Assembly: GCF_007858475.1 (NCBI RefSeq)
Contig: NZ_VIGX01000011.1
Span: forward strand, 1 to 64,000
Source: Tsukamurella conjunctivitidis
GTDB taxonomy: Bacteria; Actinomycetota; Actinomycetes; Mycobacteriales; Mycobacteriaceae
Length of the DNA: 64,000 nt
Direction: 5' to 3'
The position numbers were made by a program, and so were the translations under genes. Below the pieces are notes generated by a model. That model worked only from the letters and a program-made list of their open reading frames with translations. It was not told the DNA's origin and did no database searches. Below are positions 34,419 through 41,932 of this stretch, piece after piece (the stretch's first letter is position 1; each line of letters starts with the position of its first letter).

Positions 34419-34428
34419 GCCCGGCAGC

Positions 34429-35187
34429 CTATCCCCGCAGCCAGGAGCGCGTGCGGGCCGGGTGGTTGGTGGCGATCCACTCGACGCCGAGGCCGTTGCA
34501 GAGGGCGACGTCGGCCTCGGAATCGACGGTCCAGCAGTAGGTGAAACGGCCGGCGGCACGGGCCTTGGCCACGGTGTCGGGGCGCTCGCGCAGCGAATCC
34601 ACCGACGGCCCGATGCCCTGGGCGCGGACCGCGGTCGCGGCGCCGCCGCCGAGCAGCCGCGAGGCCTCACCCAGGAGCACTGCGGGGACGCCCGGCGCGT
34701 TGCGCCGCACGCGCCAGACGGCGGAGCCGGAGAAGGAGATGACGACGACGGGCGCGTCGGCCGGGTCGTCGGGGTGGGAGAGGCCGTGCCGCTGCAGGGT
34801 GGCGAGCAGCTTCTGCTCCACCATCGCGCCGAACCGCACGGGGTGCTTGGTCTCGACGAAGAGCTTGCGCCCGGACGTGCGGGCCAGCTCGATCAGTTCG
34901 TCGAGGGTGACCACCGACTCCGCGTGGCCGGGCCGCTTCCACGAGCCGAAGTCCATGGCCCGCAGGTCGGCGAGATCGAGCTCCGAGACGGCGCCGGTGC
35001 CGTCGGACGTGCGCTCGACGGTGCGGTCGTGGAGGCAGACGAGATGCTGGTCCTTGGTGAGCCGGACGTCGCATTCGATCGCGTCGGCGCCCTCCGCGAC
35101 GGCCGCCTCGAAGGCGCTCATGGTGTGCTCGGGGAACTCCCCGCTGGCACCCCGGTGGGCCACGATCCCCGCTACGCCGCCAACCAT
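34429..35187 (-). CDS. glpQ: Glycerophosphodiester phosphodiesterase (GlpQ1-like)
   Basis: 252 residues from the ATG at 35187, which follows AGGAGG. The GDPD signature is complete: VAHRGASGEFPEHT with catalytic H11 and R12 and metal-binding Glu, ECDVRLTKD, and VCLHDRTVERTSDG with the second catalytic His. FVETKHP supplies a further metal ligand. The enzyme splits glycerophosphodiesters into glycerol-3-phosphate and an alcohol. There is no signal peptide, so it acts inside the cell. It overlaps the DUF4328 gene by 16 bp. The equivalent M. tuberculosis gene is Rv3842c. Confidence 0.93.
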   Translation of the reverse strand: MVGGVAGIVAHRGASGEFPEHTMSAFEAAVAEGADAIECDVRLTKDQHLVCLHDRTVERTSDGTGAVSELDLADLRAMDFGSWKRPGHAESVVTLDELIELARTSGRKLFVETKHPVRFGAMVEQKLLATLQRHGLSHPDDPADAPVVVISFSGSAVWRVRRNAPGVPAVLLGEASRLLGGGAATAVRAQGIGPSVDSLRERPDTVAKARAAGRFTYCWTVDSEADVALCNGLGVEWIATNHPARTRSWLRG

Positions 35188-36005
35188 CGCGTCCCGTCCT
35201 CCTGCTTCCGGGCCGTGGGCCCCCCGTCGATCACGCGGACCAACCGTGCCGTGACCAGCAGGAACGCTCCGCACAGCAGGTAGGTCAGCGCGGTGTAGAC
35301 CATCGCGTCGGCGCCGTGCTGCAGGCCGCCGTCCGCGCGCGAGTACGCCACGCACCCCAGCGTGACGATAGTCAGCGCGACCCACGCGACCCACCACCGC
35401 CGGATGAACAGAGCGCGACGATCCGTCGCCAGCCCCGCGGCCCGCTTCTGCGCGTCGGCCAGCTCGAGGACGAGGACGGGCGCGGCCGCGAGATTCACGA
35501 CGGGGACCAGGCAGTACACCCACAACTGCCACCCGGGTCGGGGCTCGCGCGTACCCAGGTCGGCGTAAGCGCGCTCGCGCGCGACCCGCAACCACAGCGC
35601 GAGCACGACGAACAGCGCGATCACCGCGAGCACGGCCAGCCACCCCACGGCGAAGACGGCGACGGTCGCGGTCACGGCGAGCCACCCCGGCAGGGGGGCC
35701 GCCCGGTTGATCACCAGGAGCAGGTAGGCCAGGCCCTCCACGACCGCCGCGGCGAAGACGATGCCGGTGGTCAGGCGGAGGACGAAGGGAGTCGCTTCGG
35801 CCGCGGTCTCCGCCGTGGTCGGCGCGGTCGACGGGGCCGGGGTGAAGTCCTGCCGCAGCCCCCAGCGCGGGGTGACGGGGTAGCGCGGCGTCGGCTTCGG
35901 GTCCGACGGTCCGCGGCGCGGCACCGGCAGCGTCTCGGGTGGGCGACGGGCCAGCCAGCGGAGCCGGCCGCGGGGCTGCGCGGTGCGCCCGGGGTTCGGG
36001 TACAT
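35172..36005 (-). CDS. DUF4328-type membrane protein
   Basis: 277 residues. A Pro/Arg-rich N-terminus of about 70 residues precedes six hydrophobic segments. GWLAVLAVIALFVVLALWLRVARERAYADLG and RPGWQLWVYCLVPVVNLAAAPVLVLELADA, read in parts, have the WxxxxVPVxNL signature of DUF4328 proteins. These are found widely in actinobacteria and are uncharacterised. The ATG shares one base with the rhodanese stop (TGATG), so translation is likely coupled. Overlaps glpQ at its 3' end. Confidence 0.8.
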   Translation of the reverse strand: MYPNPGRTAQPRGRLRWLARRPPETLPVPRRGPSDPKPTPRYPVTPRWGLRQDFTPAPSTAPTTAETAAEATPFVLRLTTGIVFAAAVVEGLAYLLLVINRAAPLPGWLAVTATVAVFAVGWLAVLAVIALFVVLALWLRVARERAYADLGTREPRPGWQLWVYCLVPVVNLAAAPVLVLELADAQKRAAGLATDRRALFIRRWWVAWVALTIVTLGCVAYSRADGGLQHGADAMVYTALTYLLCGAFLLVTARLVRVIDGGPTARKQEDGTRWLAA

Positions 36006-36355
36006 CACACGACCCCCGGGCTGCCGTCCGGTCGCACCACGGGTCGGCCGACGGACGCCCAGGCGATCATCCCGCCGTCCACGACGGCGGCCTCGATCCC
36101 GACGGTCTCGAGGTAGCGCACGGCCTGCTCGGAGCGTCCCCCGCCACGACAGATGACGTACACCCGGTCGTCGAGGTCGATCTCCTCGAAGCGGACGGGC
36201 AGATCGGGCAGCGGCAGGTGCACGGCTCCGGGAGCGTGGCCGAGCTCCCATTCGCCCGGGTCGCGGACGTCGAGCACGGTGAGGCCCGGCGCCGCGGCGA
36301 GGTCGGCGGGCAGGGCGTCGACGGGGATCGGACCGTCCGCGGGGTAGTCGGTCAT
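36005..36355 (-). CDS. Single-domain rhodanese (sulfurtransferase)
   Basis: 116 residues, one rhodanese domain. LDVRDPGEWELGHAPGAVHLPLPDL is the CH2A region (read in two parts) and VICRGGGRSEQA holds the active-site Cys with a loop of the usual length. Such proteins move sulfane sulfur from thiosulfate or persulfide to cyanide or thiols. Partner and physiological substrate are unknown. It begins the four-gene minus-strand run that ends with DUF5926. Confidence 0.92.
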   Translation of the reverse strand: MTDYPADGPIPVDALPADLAAAPGLTVLDVRDPGEWELGHAPGAVHLPLPDLPVRFEEIDLDDRVYVICRGGGRSEQAVRYLETVGIEAAVVDGGMIAWASVGRPVVRPDGSPGVV

Positions 36356-36394
36356 GGCTCCAGTCTTCCACGGGCGGCGGGGGCCGCCGACGAT

Positions 36395-36479
36395 TCATCC
36401 ACAGTTTCCACAGGCTCATCCACAACTTGAGGGTTGTGCTGTGAGTGCTTCACCAGCGCGAATCGCGCGCCCTGTGGAT
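36395..36479. promoter_or_regulatory. Cluster of DnaA-box-like TCCACA motifs
   Basis: TCATCCACA (36395-36403), GTTTCCACA (36404-36412) and TCATCCACA (36417-36425) lie in a row. A fourth, inverted copy (TGTGGAT) is near 36473. Each is one or two bases from the DnaA box TTATCCACA. CACAAC/GTTGTG also forms a small hairpin at 36421-36438. This gap separates the rhodanese from the S49 gene. Confidence 0.35.
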
Positions 36480-36487
36480 CGACCATG

Positions 36488-37396
36488 TCAAGCCCCGAAG
36501 TTCGCCCACAGGCCGCGGCGCTGCAGGCCCGCGAGCGCACCGTCGAGCACGCCGGCCGTGACGGAGGCGGCGAGCCCGGCACCGTCGACCGCGGTGCCGC
36601 CGCCCAGCAGGCGTGCGAGCAGGGGTTTCGGGGTGTGCATGGCCTCGACCTCCGCGTCGGGGTAGCGCTCGTCGAGCACGCCGCGCAGGGTGCCGATGCC
36701 GTCGGCGAGACCCAGGTCGACGGCCTTGCGACCGATCCACACCTCGCCCGTGAAGAGGGATGGATCCTGGCCCAGGCGATCGCCGCGACGGCTGGTGACC
36801 CACTCGCGGAAGGCGCTGTGGATATCGCCCTGGATGCCGTGCAGCCACTCGATGTCGCCCTCGCGGACGTCCTCGAACATGTCGAGGCGGTGCTTGGCAT
36901 CGCCCTCGGTGAAGACGCGACGCTCGAGGCCGATCTTGCCGATCAGCTCCTTCGCCCCGAAGCTCGCGGAGATCACGCCGATGGACCCGACGATGGACGT
37001 GGTGGTCACGAAGATCTCGTCGGCGGCGCAGGCCAGCCAGTACCCGCCCGACGCCGCGACGTCCTCGCAGAAGGCGAGGACGGGCAGTTCGTGCTTCGCG
37101 GCGAGTTGCCGGATCCGGGTGGCGATGAGCTCGGACTGGGCCGGCGAGCCTCCGGGGCTGTTGAGCACGAGCGCGACGGCGACGGCATCGTCGGTCTCGA
37201 AGGCGCGGCGGAGCACCGACTCGACCCCCGCGAGGTTGAGGGTGCCGCGGCCGAGCCCGCCCGACATGGCGGGCGCCGCGATGGGGCCTTCGAGGCGCAC
37301 GACGGGGACCACTCCCCCGGCCTGCCCGAGGGCGGAGCGCACGCGATGACTGGCGGCCTTCGCCGCGTCCTGCAGTTCGGTCACGAGGGGACTCAT
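36488..37396 (-). CDS. S49-family (SppA/SohB) serine protease
   Basis: 302 residues from the ATG at 37396. VALVLNSPGGSPAQSELIATRIRQLA (in parts) and CEDVAASGGYWLACAADEIF contain the S49 nucleophile serine in AASGGYW. TTTSIVGSIGVISA follows, where the oligomer interface and the base lysine are found in relatives. No strong membrane anchor precedes the domain, so it resembles short cytoplasmic or peripheral SppA forms. Family members degrade cleaved signal peptides or membrane protein fragments. It starts a run with no close partner; 91 bp separate it from the rhodanese. Confidence 0.9.
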   Translation of the reverse strand: MSPLVTELQDAAKAASHRVRSALGQAGGVVPVVRLEGPIAAPAMSGGLGRGTLNLAGVESVLRRAFETDDAVAVALVLNSPGGSPAQSELIATRIRQLAAKHELPVLAFCEDVAASGGYWLACAADEIFVTTTSIVGSIGVISASFGAKELIGKIGLERRVFTEGDAKHRLDMFEDVREGDIEWLHGIQGDIHSAFREWVTSRRGDRLGQDPSLFTGEVWIGRKAVDLGLADGIGTLRGVLDERYPDAEVEAMHTPKPLLARLLGGGTAVDGAGLAASVTAGVLDGALAGLQRRGLWANFGA

Positions 37397-37442
37397 GGCC
37401 CCGACGGTAGCGGGCGAATCCGGCATCCGTGATCGCCGCAGG

Positions 37443-37862
37443 TCAGGGCGCGAGCGGAGACCCGGGGAAGTTCCGCGCGACGGTCCACACGACGGCCAGC
37501 ACGCCGACGGTGATCCAGAGGTACTTGTTCTGCGGCACCGCCGGCACCGAGAAGCCCACCCGGCGGCCGAGCCAGGCGAGCCACAGCCAGACCAGCACCG
37601 CGCCGGCCGGGTAGATCAGCGCGTTCGAGCCGAGGGCGGCCAGGAAGTCGCCGTTGGTGACGTCGTTGACGGCGCGCAGGCCGCCGCAGCCGGGGCAGTA
37701 CAGCCCGGTCGCGGCGTAGAGCGGGCACACGCCCCAGCTGTTCTGGACGTGCGGATCACGCACGTGCAGCGCGAGGACGACGGCGCCGGTCCCCGCCGCG
37801 GCGGCGAGGGGCCATGCGGCCGCCCGCAGGCGCGCGGCCGGCGACGGCGCGGTCGTGGTCAT
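37443..37862 (-). CDS. DUF2752 membrane protein
   Basis: 139 residues with three to four hydrophobic helices. CPLYAATGLYCPGCGGLRAVNDVTNGD, read in parts, is the DUF2752 signature with three cysteines. The family is widespread in actinobacteria and unassigned; cysteines may bind metal or form a disulfide at the membrane face. It lies between the S49 gene and the small membrane gene at 37931, all in the same direction. Confidence 0.85.
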   Translation of the reverse strand: MTTTAPSPAARLRAAAWPLAAAAGTGAVVLALHVRDPHVQNSWGVCPLYAATGLYCPGCGGLRAVNDVTNGDFLAALGSNALIYPAGAVLVWLWLAWLGRRVGFSVPAVPQNKYLWITVGVLAVVWTVARNFPGSPLAP

Positions 37863-37930
37863 GTCCTCAGGTTAGCGCCGCGCCCCGCGGGCGCGCCGGT
37901 GCGGAGTGGGGCACTCGCGGCGGCGCATCC

Positions 37931-38338
37931 CTACAGCGCGGAGACGAACGCGAGACCGCCGAACAGGCAGCCGAGGGAGACGAGCGCGTCGAGCAGCGCG
38001 TACCCCCAGGCGAGGCGGCGATTGAGCAGGTTGAGCACCGCGTGCGCGCCGAAGGTGGTGCCGAGCAGCAGCGAAGTCAGGAAGGTGATGGCCAGCACGT
38101 CGAACGTGCCGGTGTACGTGCACGCCATCGCCGCGCACTCGCGGATCGAGGGCATCGCGCGCACGGCGAGCACGAGGTTGAGAATCGTCGCCGTGAAGGA
38201 GGCGACGAGCAGTGTCATCGACACGACGATGTCGGCGCGGGTCTGGCGGCCGCCGACGAGGGTGCGAATGCGGCCAGCCCGATCACCGCTGAGGCGCTGG
38301 GTGCGCACCCCGATGCTGGTTCCGGTCATGTCCACCAT
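37931..38338 (-). CDS. Four-helix membrane protein of unknown function
   Basis: 135 residues from the ATG at 38338, or 132 from the next ATG at 38329; neither has a strong ribosome site. Three or four hydrophobic helices; two Cys in RECAAMACTYTGTFD lie in a loop. Nothing matches a family I know. It follows the same direction as the DUF2752 gene. The 282-bp gap upstream of it (38339-38620) carries an AT-richer stretch and the CRP-type site near its right end. Confidence 0.65.
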   Translation of the reverse strand: MVDMTGTSIGVRTQRLSGDRAGRIRTLVGGRQTRADIVVSMTLLVASFTATILNLVLAVRAMPSIRECAAMACTYTGTFDVLAITFLTSLLLGTTFGAHAVLNLLNRRLAWGYALLDALVSLGCLFGGLAFVSAL

Positions 38339-38579
38339 CGTCGCGCGCCGGACGGCGGATTCCAAGCGTTTGCGATAGGAACCAGTGGCGTTTCTATCGG
38401 ATCCCGCCGAAGCGATGCAGGTGGACGCCGTAAATCGATCCGCCGGTCTAATAGGTCACATTTGCTTGAATGAACAACAAACATCGGGCATTTCCGCCCG
38501 GCCGCCGATGCACGCCCCGCGCCGCCCTGGGCGATTTCCTACCCCGGTGTAGGTCCGCTACAGTGTTCCACACCACATC

Positions 38580-38595
38580 TGTGACGCGCTTCACA
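38580..38595. promoter_or_regulatory. Perfect CRP-type binding site
   Basis: TGTGACGCGCTTCACA matches the consensus TGTGA-N6-TCACA of CRP, GlxR and M. tuberculosis Crp (Rv3676) at every fixed base. It ends 25 bp before the ATG of the 50-residue peptide gene. A TACAGT -10-like element at 38559-38564 would put the site just downstream of the start point, which suggests repression. Confidence 0.75.
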
Positions 38596-38620
38596 GGTGC
38601 AACACACGGAAGGCGGCGCG

Positions 38621-38773
38621 ATGACGGTCAAGCACACCCACTCCCTCGCCGCCGGGCGCGATGCTGCGTCGCGCAGTTCCTGCACCGTGTACTTCTCGCG
38701 ATCGCTGACGCGCACGCTGCTGACGGTCGCCGTGCTCGCGCTGGCCCTGGCGCTCATCGTCGTCCTGGGCTGA
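38621..38773 (+). CDS. Small single-helix membrane protein (50 residues)
   Basis: 50 residues: MTVKHTHSLAAGRDAASRSS, then a Cys and Tyr, a basic SRSLTR, and a hydrophobic helix (TLLTVAVLALALALIVVLG) to the end. GGAAGG precedes the ATG at 8 bp. The codons are typical for this genome (third-position GC is high). With one helix and a positive flank it would sit with its N-terminus in the cytoplasm. A CRP-type site lies just upstream and sodA 198 bp downstream. It is unknown to me. Confidence 0.65.
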   Translation: MTVKHTHSLAAGRDAASRSSCTVYFSRSLTRTLLTVAVLALALALIVVLG

Positions 38774-38971
38774 CCCCTCCGTTCGGCACGCGCCACTTCT
38801 CGGCCGGGGCCCTCGTCGTCGCCCCGGCGAAACCGCCGCACCCCGCGAACCTCAACCGCACTTCATGCGCTTTCGGCCGTCCTTATTGCGGAACCATTCC
38901 AGATAAGAAAGGCTGGAAGGGTACGAAGGACCAACCAGGAAGCGATCGCTTCCGCTATCGAAGGGAAAGAC

Positions 38972-39574
38972 GTGGCCGTCTACACTCTGCCGGACCTCGA
39001 CTACGACTACAGCGCGCTCGCGCCCCACATCTCGGGCGAGATCATGGAGCTGCACCACAGCAAGCACCACGCCGCCTACGTCGCCGGCGCCAACCAGGCC
39101 CTCGAGCAGCTCGCGGAGGCCCGCGAGGACGGCTCGATCGCCACCAAGGCGCCGCTGCTGAGCAAGAACCTCGCCTTCCACCTCGGTGGCCACACCAACC
39201 ACTCGATCTTCTGGAAGAACCTGTCCCCCAACGGTGGCGACAAGCCGGTGGGCGACCTGGCCGCCGCCATCGACGAGTACTTCGGCGACTTCGACAAGTT
39301 CCAGGCCCACTTCACCGCCGTCGCGATGACGCTGCAGGGCTCCGGCTGGTCCGTGCTGGCGTACGACCACATCGGTCAGCGCCTCGTGCTCCAGCAGCTC
39401 ACCGACCAGCAGGGCAACATCTCGATCAACCTGACCCCGCTGCTCATGCTCGACATGTGGGAGCACGCCTTCTACCTGCAGTACAAGAACGTCAAGGCCG
39501 ATTACGTCAAGGCCTGGTGGAACGTCGTGAACTGGGACGACGTCGCTGCGCGCTACGCCGCAGCGAAGGCCTGA
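38972..39574 (+). CDS. sodA: Fe/Mn superoxide dismutase
   Basis: 200 residues from a GTG after GAAGGGA. Metal ligands are His in [11 protein letters not shown] (first), His in [12 protein letters not shown] (second), and Asp and His in [11 protein letters not shown]. The sequence [19 protein letters not shown] is typical of mycobacterial Fe- or Mn-type enzymes, and the Gln/His that sets the metal preference cannot be judged by eye. The enzyme turns superoxide into H2O2 and O2; mycobacterial SodA leaves the cell without a signal peptide, and none is seen here. Alone in its transcription unit, ended by a hairpin at 39595. Confidence 0.97.
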   Translation: MAVYTLPDLDYDYSALAPHISGEIMELHHSKHHAAYVAGANQALEQLAEAREDGSIATKAPLLSKNLAFHLGGHTNHSIFWKNLSPNGGDKPVGDLAAAIDEYFGDFDKFQAHFTAVAMTLQGSGWSVLAYDHIGQRLVLQQLTDQQGNISINLTPLLMLDMWEHAFYLQYKNVKADYVKAWWNVVNWDDVAARYAAAKA

Positions 39575-39594
39575 TCCTCCCTTCTCAGCCTCGG

Positions 39595-39627
39595 AACCCC
39601 GTCCAGCGCACTCGCGCCGGCGGGGTT
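39595..39627 (+). terminator. Hairpin terminator after sodA
   Basis: AACCCCG (39595-39601) pairs with CGGGGTT (39621-39627), extended by two more pairs, with an inner AGCGC/GCGC helix. TTCG and more T follow. It lies 20 bp after the sodA stop. Confidence 0.75.
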
Positions 39628-39703
39628 TCGTCGTTCCCCGCTCATGGGCACGACGACCATTCGCTATCGTGAGTTCGAAATCCACGTATCGGAAAGGTCC
39701 GTC

Positions 39704-40177
39704 ATGCTCTCGCGCCTCACCGCAGCCCTCACTTCCGCTGCCACCGTCGTCGTCCTCGCCCCGGCCGTCGCGCACGCCGCGCCCGCCCCCGGCGACGAGG
39801 CCACCGCCCGCCGCATCGCGTGCCAGGAGTACGCGGTCGGAGCGGCGACCCTCGACTACCGCGCACCGGCGGTGTGGCGCGCCAACGTCGTCCGCGGCAC
39901 ATCGCCCGAACTGCGCACGAAGATCGAGAGCAGCTCCGGCGCACTCGAGCGGATCCAGCAGGATCTGAAGTGGGTTGCCAACGCCAGGCTTTCCGGTGCC
40001 GAGGTCCGCCCCATCGGTGGCGACGTCTGGGCGGCGAAGTGCTTCGTCGCCGTTCACTCGACCACGGTGAAGTCGCCCCAGGGCATCGACACCGTCGCCG
40101 TCTACAACATCACGCTCGACAAGAAGCGCAACTGGCTCATCACCGATGTCACCGGGGACGACACCCAGCGGCGCTGA
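39704..40177 (+). CDS. Secreted protein of unknown function
   Basis: 157 residues from the ATG at 39704, which has GGAAAGG upstream; an in-frame start at 39644 lies before the ribosome site. A Sec signal peptide is clear (MLSRLTAALTSAATVVVLAP, then AVAHA cut before AP). The mature part is about 130 residues with two Cys (IACQEY and AAKCFV) that could pair. Its shape, with a basic C-terminal strand DKKRNWLITDVTG, is like small NTF2-like or Mce-associated secreted proteins, but I cannot claim homology. Confidence 0.75.
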   Translation: MLSRLTAALTSAATVVVLAPAVAHAAPAPGDEATARRIACQEYAVGAATLDYRAPAVWRANVVRGTSPELRTKIESSSGALERIQQDLKWVANARLSGAEVRPIGGDVWAAKCFVAVHSTTVKSPQGIDTVAVYNITLDKKRNWLITDVTGDDTQRR

Positions 40178-40220
40178 CGCCGCGGCGCCGGATGTCAGTC
40201 GGCGATGCGAGAGTGGGCAC

Positions 40221-40829
40221 ATGACGCAGCCGGGATACGACGCCCTCGCCGACCTCTACGCCGAGACCTTCCCGGATCCGTATCAGTTCCCGATCGAGCG
40301 GCACGCCGCGGCGGCCTTCGCGGAAGCGGCCGCCGAGCGGCCGGGCCGCACGGTGGACGTGGGCTGCGGGCTCGGCCACGTCGCGGCGGATCTCGCCGAG
40401 CGGGGGCTCGACGTGGTCGGGGTCGACCCCAGCGCCGGCATGCTCACACACGCCCGCCGGTTGTACCCGGAGCTGCCCTTCGTCGACGGTGACGCCTCCC
40501 TCGCCGCCCTGCCCTCGGACGTCCCGATCGCGGCGATCCTCGCCCGGTTCAGCCTGATCCACGTGGCGCCGGCGCAGGTCCGCGCCGCGCTGCGCGGCTG
40601 GGCCGGCCGCGTGGATGCGGGCACGCCGGTGCTCGTCGCCTTCCAGGCCGCCGATGAGCCCGGCCCTCCGATCGCCTTCGACCACGTCGTGGCGCCCGCC
40701 TGGCGCTGGAATCCCGACGCGTTCGCGCAGGCTCTGGCCGACGCGGGCTTCTCCGAGTCGTGGCGGATCATCCACCGCGACAAGGACTACCGCTTCCCCA
40801 TGGCACAGCTCCTCGCCGTCCGCGCCTGA
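40221..40829 (+). CDS. SAM-dependent methyltransferase
   Basis: 202 residues from the ATG at 40221; an upstream start at 40146 would overlap the secreted-protein gene. The class I SAM fold is shown by VDVGCGLGHVAADLAERG (motif I), VVGVDPSAGML (motif II, Asp for ribose) and IAAILARFSLIHV (motif IV region). The family often methylates small molecules or isoprenoid quinones; nothing points to a substrate. A perfect 12-bp-stem hairpin follows its stop. Confidence 0.88.
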   Translation: MTQPGYDALADLYAETFPDPYQFPIERHAAAAFAEAAAERPGRTVDVGCGLGHVAADLAERGLDVVGVDPSAGMLTHARRLYPELPFVDGDASLAALPSDVPIAAILARFSLIHVAPAQVRAALRGWAGRVDAGTPVLVAFQAADEPGPPIAFDHVVAPAWRWNPDAFAQALADAGFSESWRIIHRDKDYRFPMAQLLAVRA

Positions 40830-40837
40830 CCCGGGCG

Positions 40838-40865
40838 CGACGGTGCCGGACGGCCGGCACCGTCG
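40838..40865 (+). terminator. Perfect 12-bp hairpin after the methyltransferase gene
   Basis: CGACGGTGCCGG (40838-40849), a 4-base loop ACGG, and CCGGCACCGTCG (40854-40865). There is no T-run. It lies 8 bp after the stop and separates this gene from the riboswitch. Both arms contain the window's recurrent 10-mer. Confidence 0.75.
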
Positions 40866-40973
40866 GATCCGGGTACCCGAAACCGGCCCGACGGGCCCGT
40901 GAAGAATCCATGCAGGGCTTCAAAACTCTTGCGCTACTTGTCATTTCGACGAACCCCGACTAATCTGGTGATC

Positions 40974-41072
40974 GCACGAAGGGGAGTAGCCCCCAATCGC
41001 GCGGTCGACACACTGGCGAGAGCCCGGCCGCGCGAACCGAGCCGGAGGCTTCGGTGGGCGAGACCTTTGTGC
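40974..41072 (+). ncRNA. yybP-ykoY manganese riboswitch aptamer
   Basis: The leader has the conserved family elements: AAGGGGAGTAGC near 40979-40990 and GAGACCTTTG at 41060-41069. P1 forms between GCACGAAGG (40974-40982) and CCTTTGTGC (41064-41072), all paired with one G-U. GC-rich helices fill the space between. The family binds Mn2+ at a three-way junction and commonly precedes exporters of the Gdt1/UPF0016 type, as here. Not a computed match; recognition is from the conserved bases and context. Confidence 0.85.
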
Positions 41073-41115
41073 CACTTGCGCGGTCCGACGGTCGGATCCG
41101 TGTGGCACAGGTCTT
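41061..41115 (+). promoter_or_regulatory. Expression platform: hairpin competing with riboswitch P1
   Basis: TTGTGCCAC region (AGACCTTTGTGCCAC, 41061-41075) can pair with GTGGCACAGGTCT (41103-41115), leaving a two-base bulge. The left arm of this hairpin is also the right strand of P1, so the two exclude each other. The hairpin ends 3 bp before the AGGAGG ribosome site (41119-41124). Metal binding that holds P1 should prevent it and turn the gene on. Confidence 0.7.
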
Positions 41116-41132
41116 CGCAGGAGGTATGCACC

Positions 41133-41873
41133 GTGCTCAACGCGTTGCTCATCAGTTTCGCCGTCGTCTTCGTGGCCGAGCTCGGCGACAAGTCCCAGCT
41201 CATGGCGATGACCTTCGCCGCCCGCTTCAAGTGGTGGGTCGTCCTCCTCGGTATCACCGCGGCGACCGCTCTCACCCACATCGCGTCGGTGGGGATCGGC
41301 TTCGCCCTCGGCTCGGCGATCCCCAGCCAGCTCATCACCGCCGTCGCGGGCATCTCGATGCTGGTCTTCGCCTTCTGGACGTGGCGCGGTGACACCCTCT
41401 CCGACGATGAGAGCGGCACCGCCGACCGTGTGACGCGATCCGTCTTCCTCGCGGTCGCCTCGGCCTTCTTCCTCGCGGAGCTCGGCGACAAGACGATGCT
41501 CGCGACGATCACCCTCACGACGCAGCACAACTGGTTCGGCGTGTGGATCGGCTCGACCCTCGGCATGGTGGCCGCAGACGCCCTCGCCATCGCGGTCGGA
41601 GCCCTGCTCGGCTCGAGGCTGCCCGAGCGCGCCATCGCGATCGGCGCCACCGTCCTGTTCTTCGGCTTCGGCGCCTGGCTCCTGGCCGAGGCCTGGCCGG
41701 AGCTGGACGGCACCAGCCGCATCGTCACCGGCCTGGTCGTCGCCGTCACGATGGTCGGCGGCGGACTGATCGTGCGCCGGGCCCACCGCGCCGCGGCGGC
41801 GGCACCGTCGACCCCGGAGGTCCCGACGGCCGACGACAGCACCCCCGGACCCGGAAGAACCGCCCTTCACTAA
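41133..41873 (+). CDS. Gdt1/UPF0016 family cation exporter (predicted Mn2+ efflux)
   Basis: 246 residues from the GTG after AGGAGG; an ATG at 41126 is out of frame. Two repeats of the family motif: FVAELGDKSQLMAMTFA near residue 13 and FLAELGDKTMLATITL near residue 112. Each helix pair around the ELGDK acidic pairs forms the metal and H+ path in TMEM165/Gdt1 transporters. Six transmembrane helices; a C-terminal Ala/Pro-rich tail. The manganese riboswitch upstream supports Mn2+ as substrate, though relatives also move Ca2+. The gene converges with nothing; an SDR gene follows 59 bp later. Confidence 0.93.
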   Translation: MLNALLISFAVVFVAELGDKSQLMAMTFAARFKWWVVLLGITAATALTHIASVGIGFALGSAIPSQLITAVAGISMLVFAFWTWRGDTLSDDESGTADRVTRSVFLAVASAFFLAELGDKTMLATITLTTQHNWFGVWIGSTLGMVAADALAIAVGALLGSRLPERAIAIGATVLFFGFGAWLLAEAWPELDGTSRIVTGLVVAVTMVGGGLIVRRAHRAAAAAPSTPEVPTADDSTPGPGRTALH

Positions 41874-41932
41874 TGTGAGGTGGGTCGCGCCGCCCACCGG
41901 CGAGTGCGCTCCACTACAGAAGGGAATCAGCC

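Noticed and set aside
39665-39690. tRNA-like TTCGAAATCC segment
   Set aside because: No acceptor stem, anticodon arm or T-arm can be drawn around it; no tRNA was found in any other gap either.
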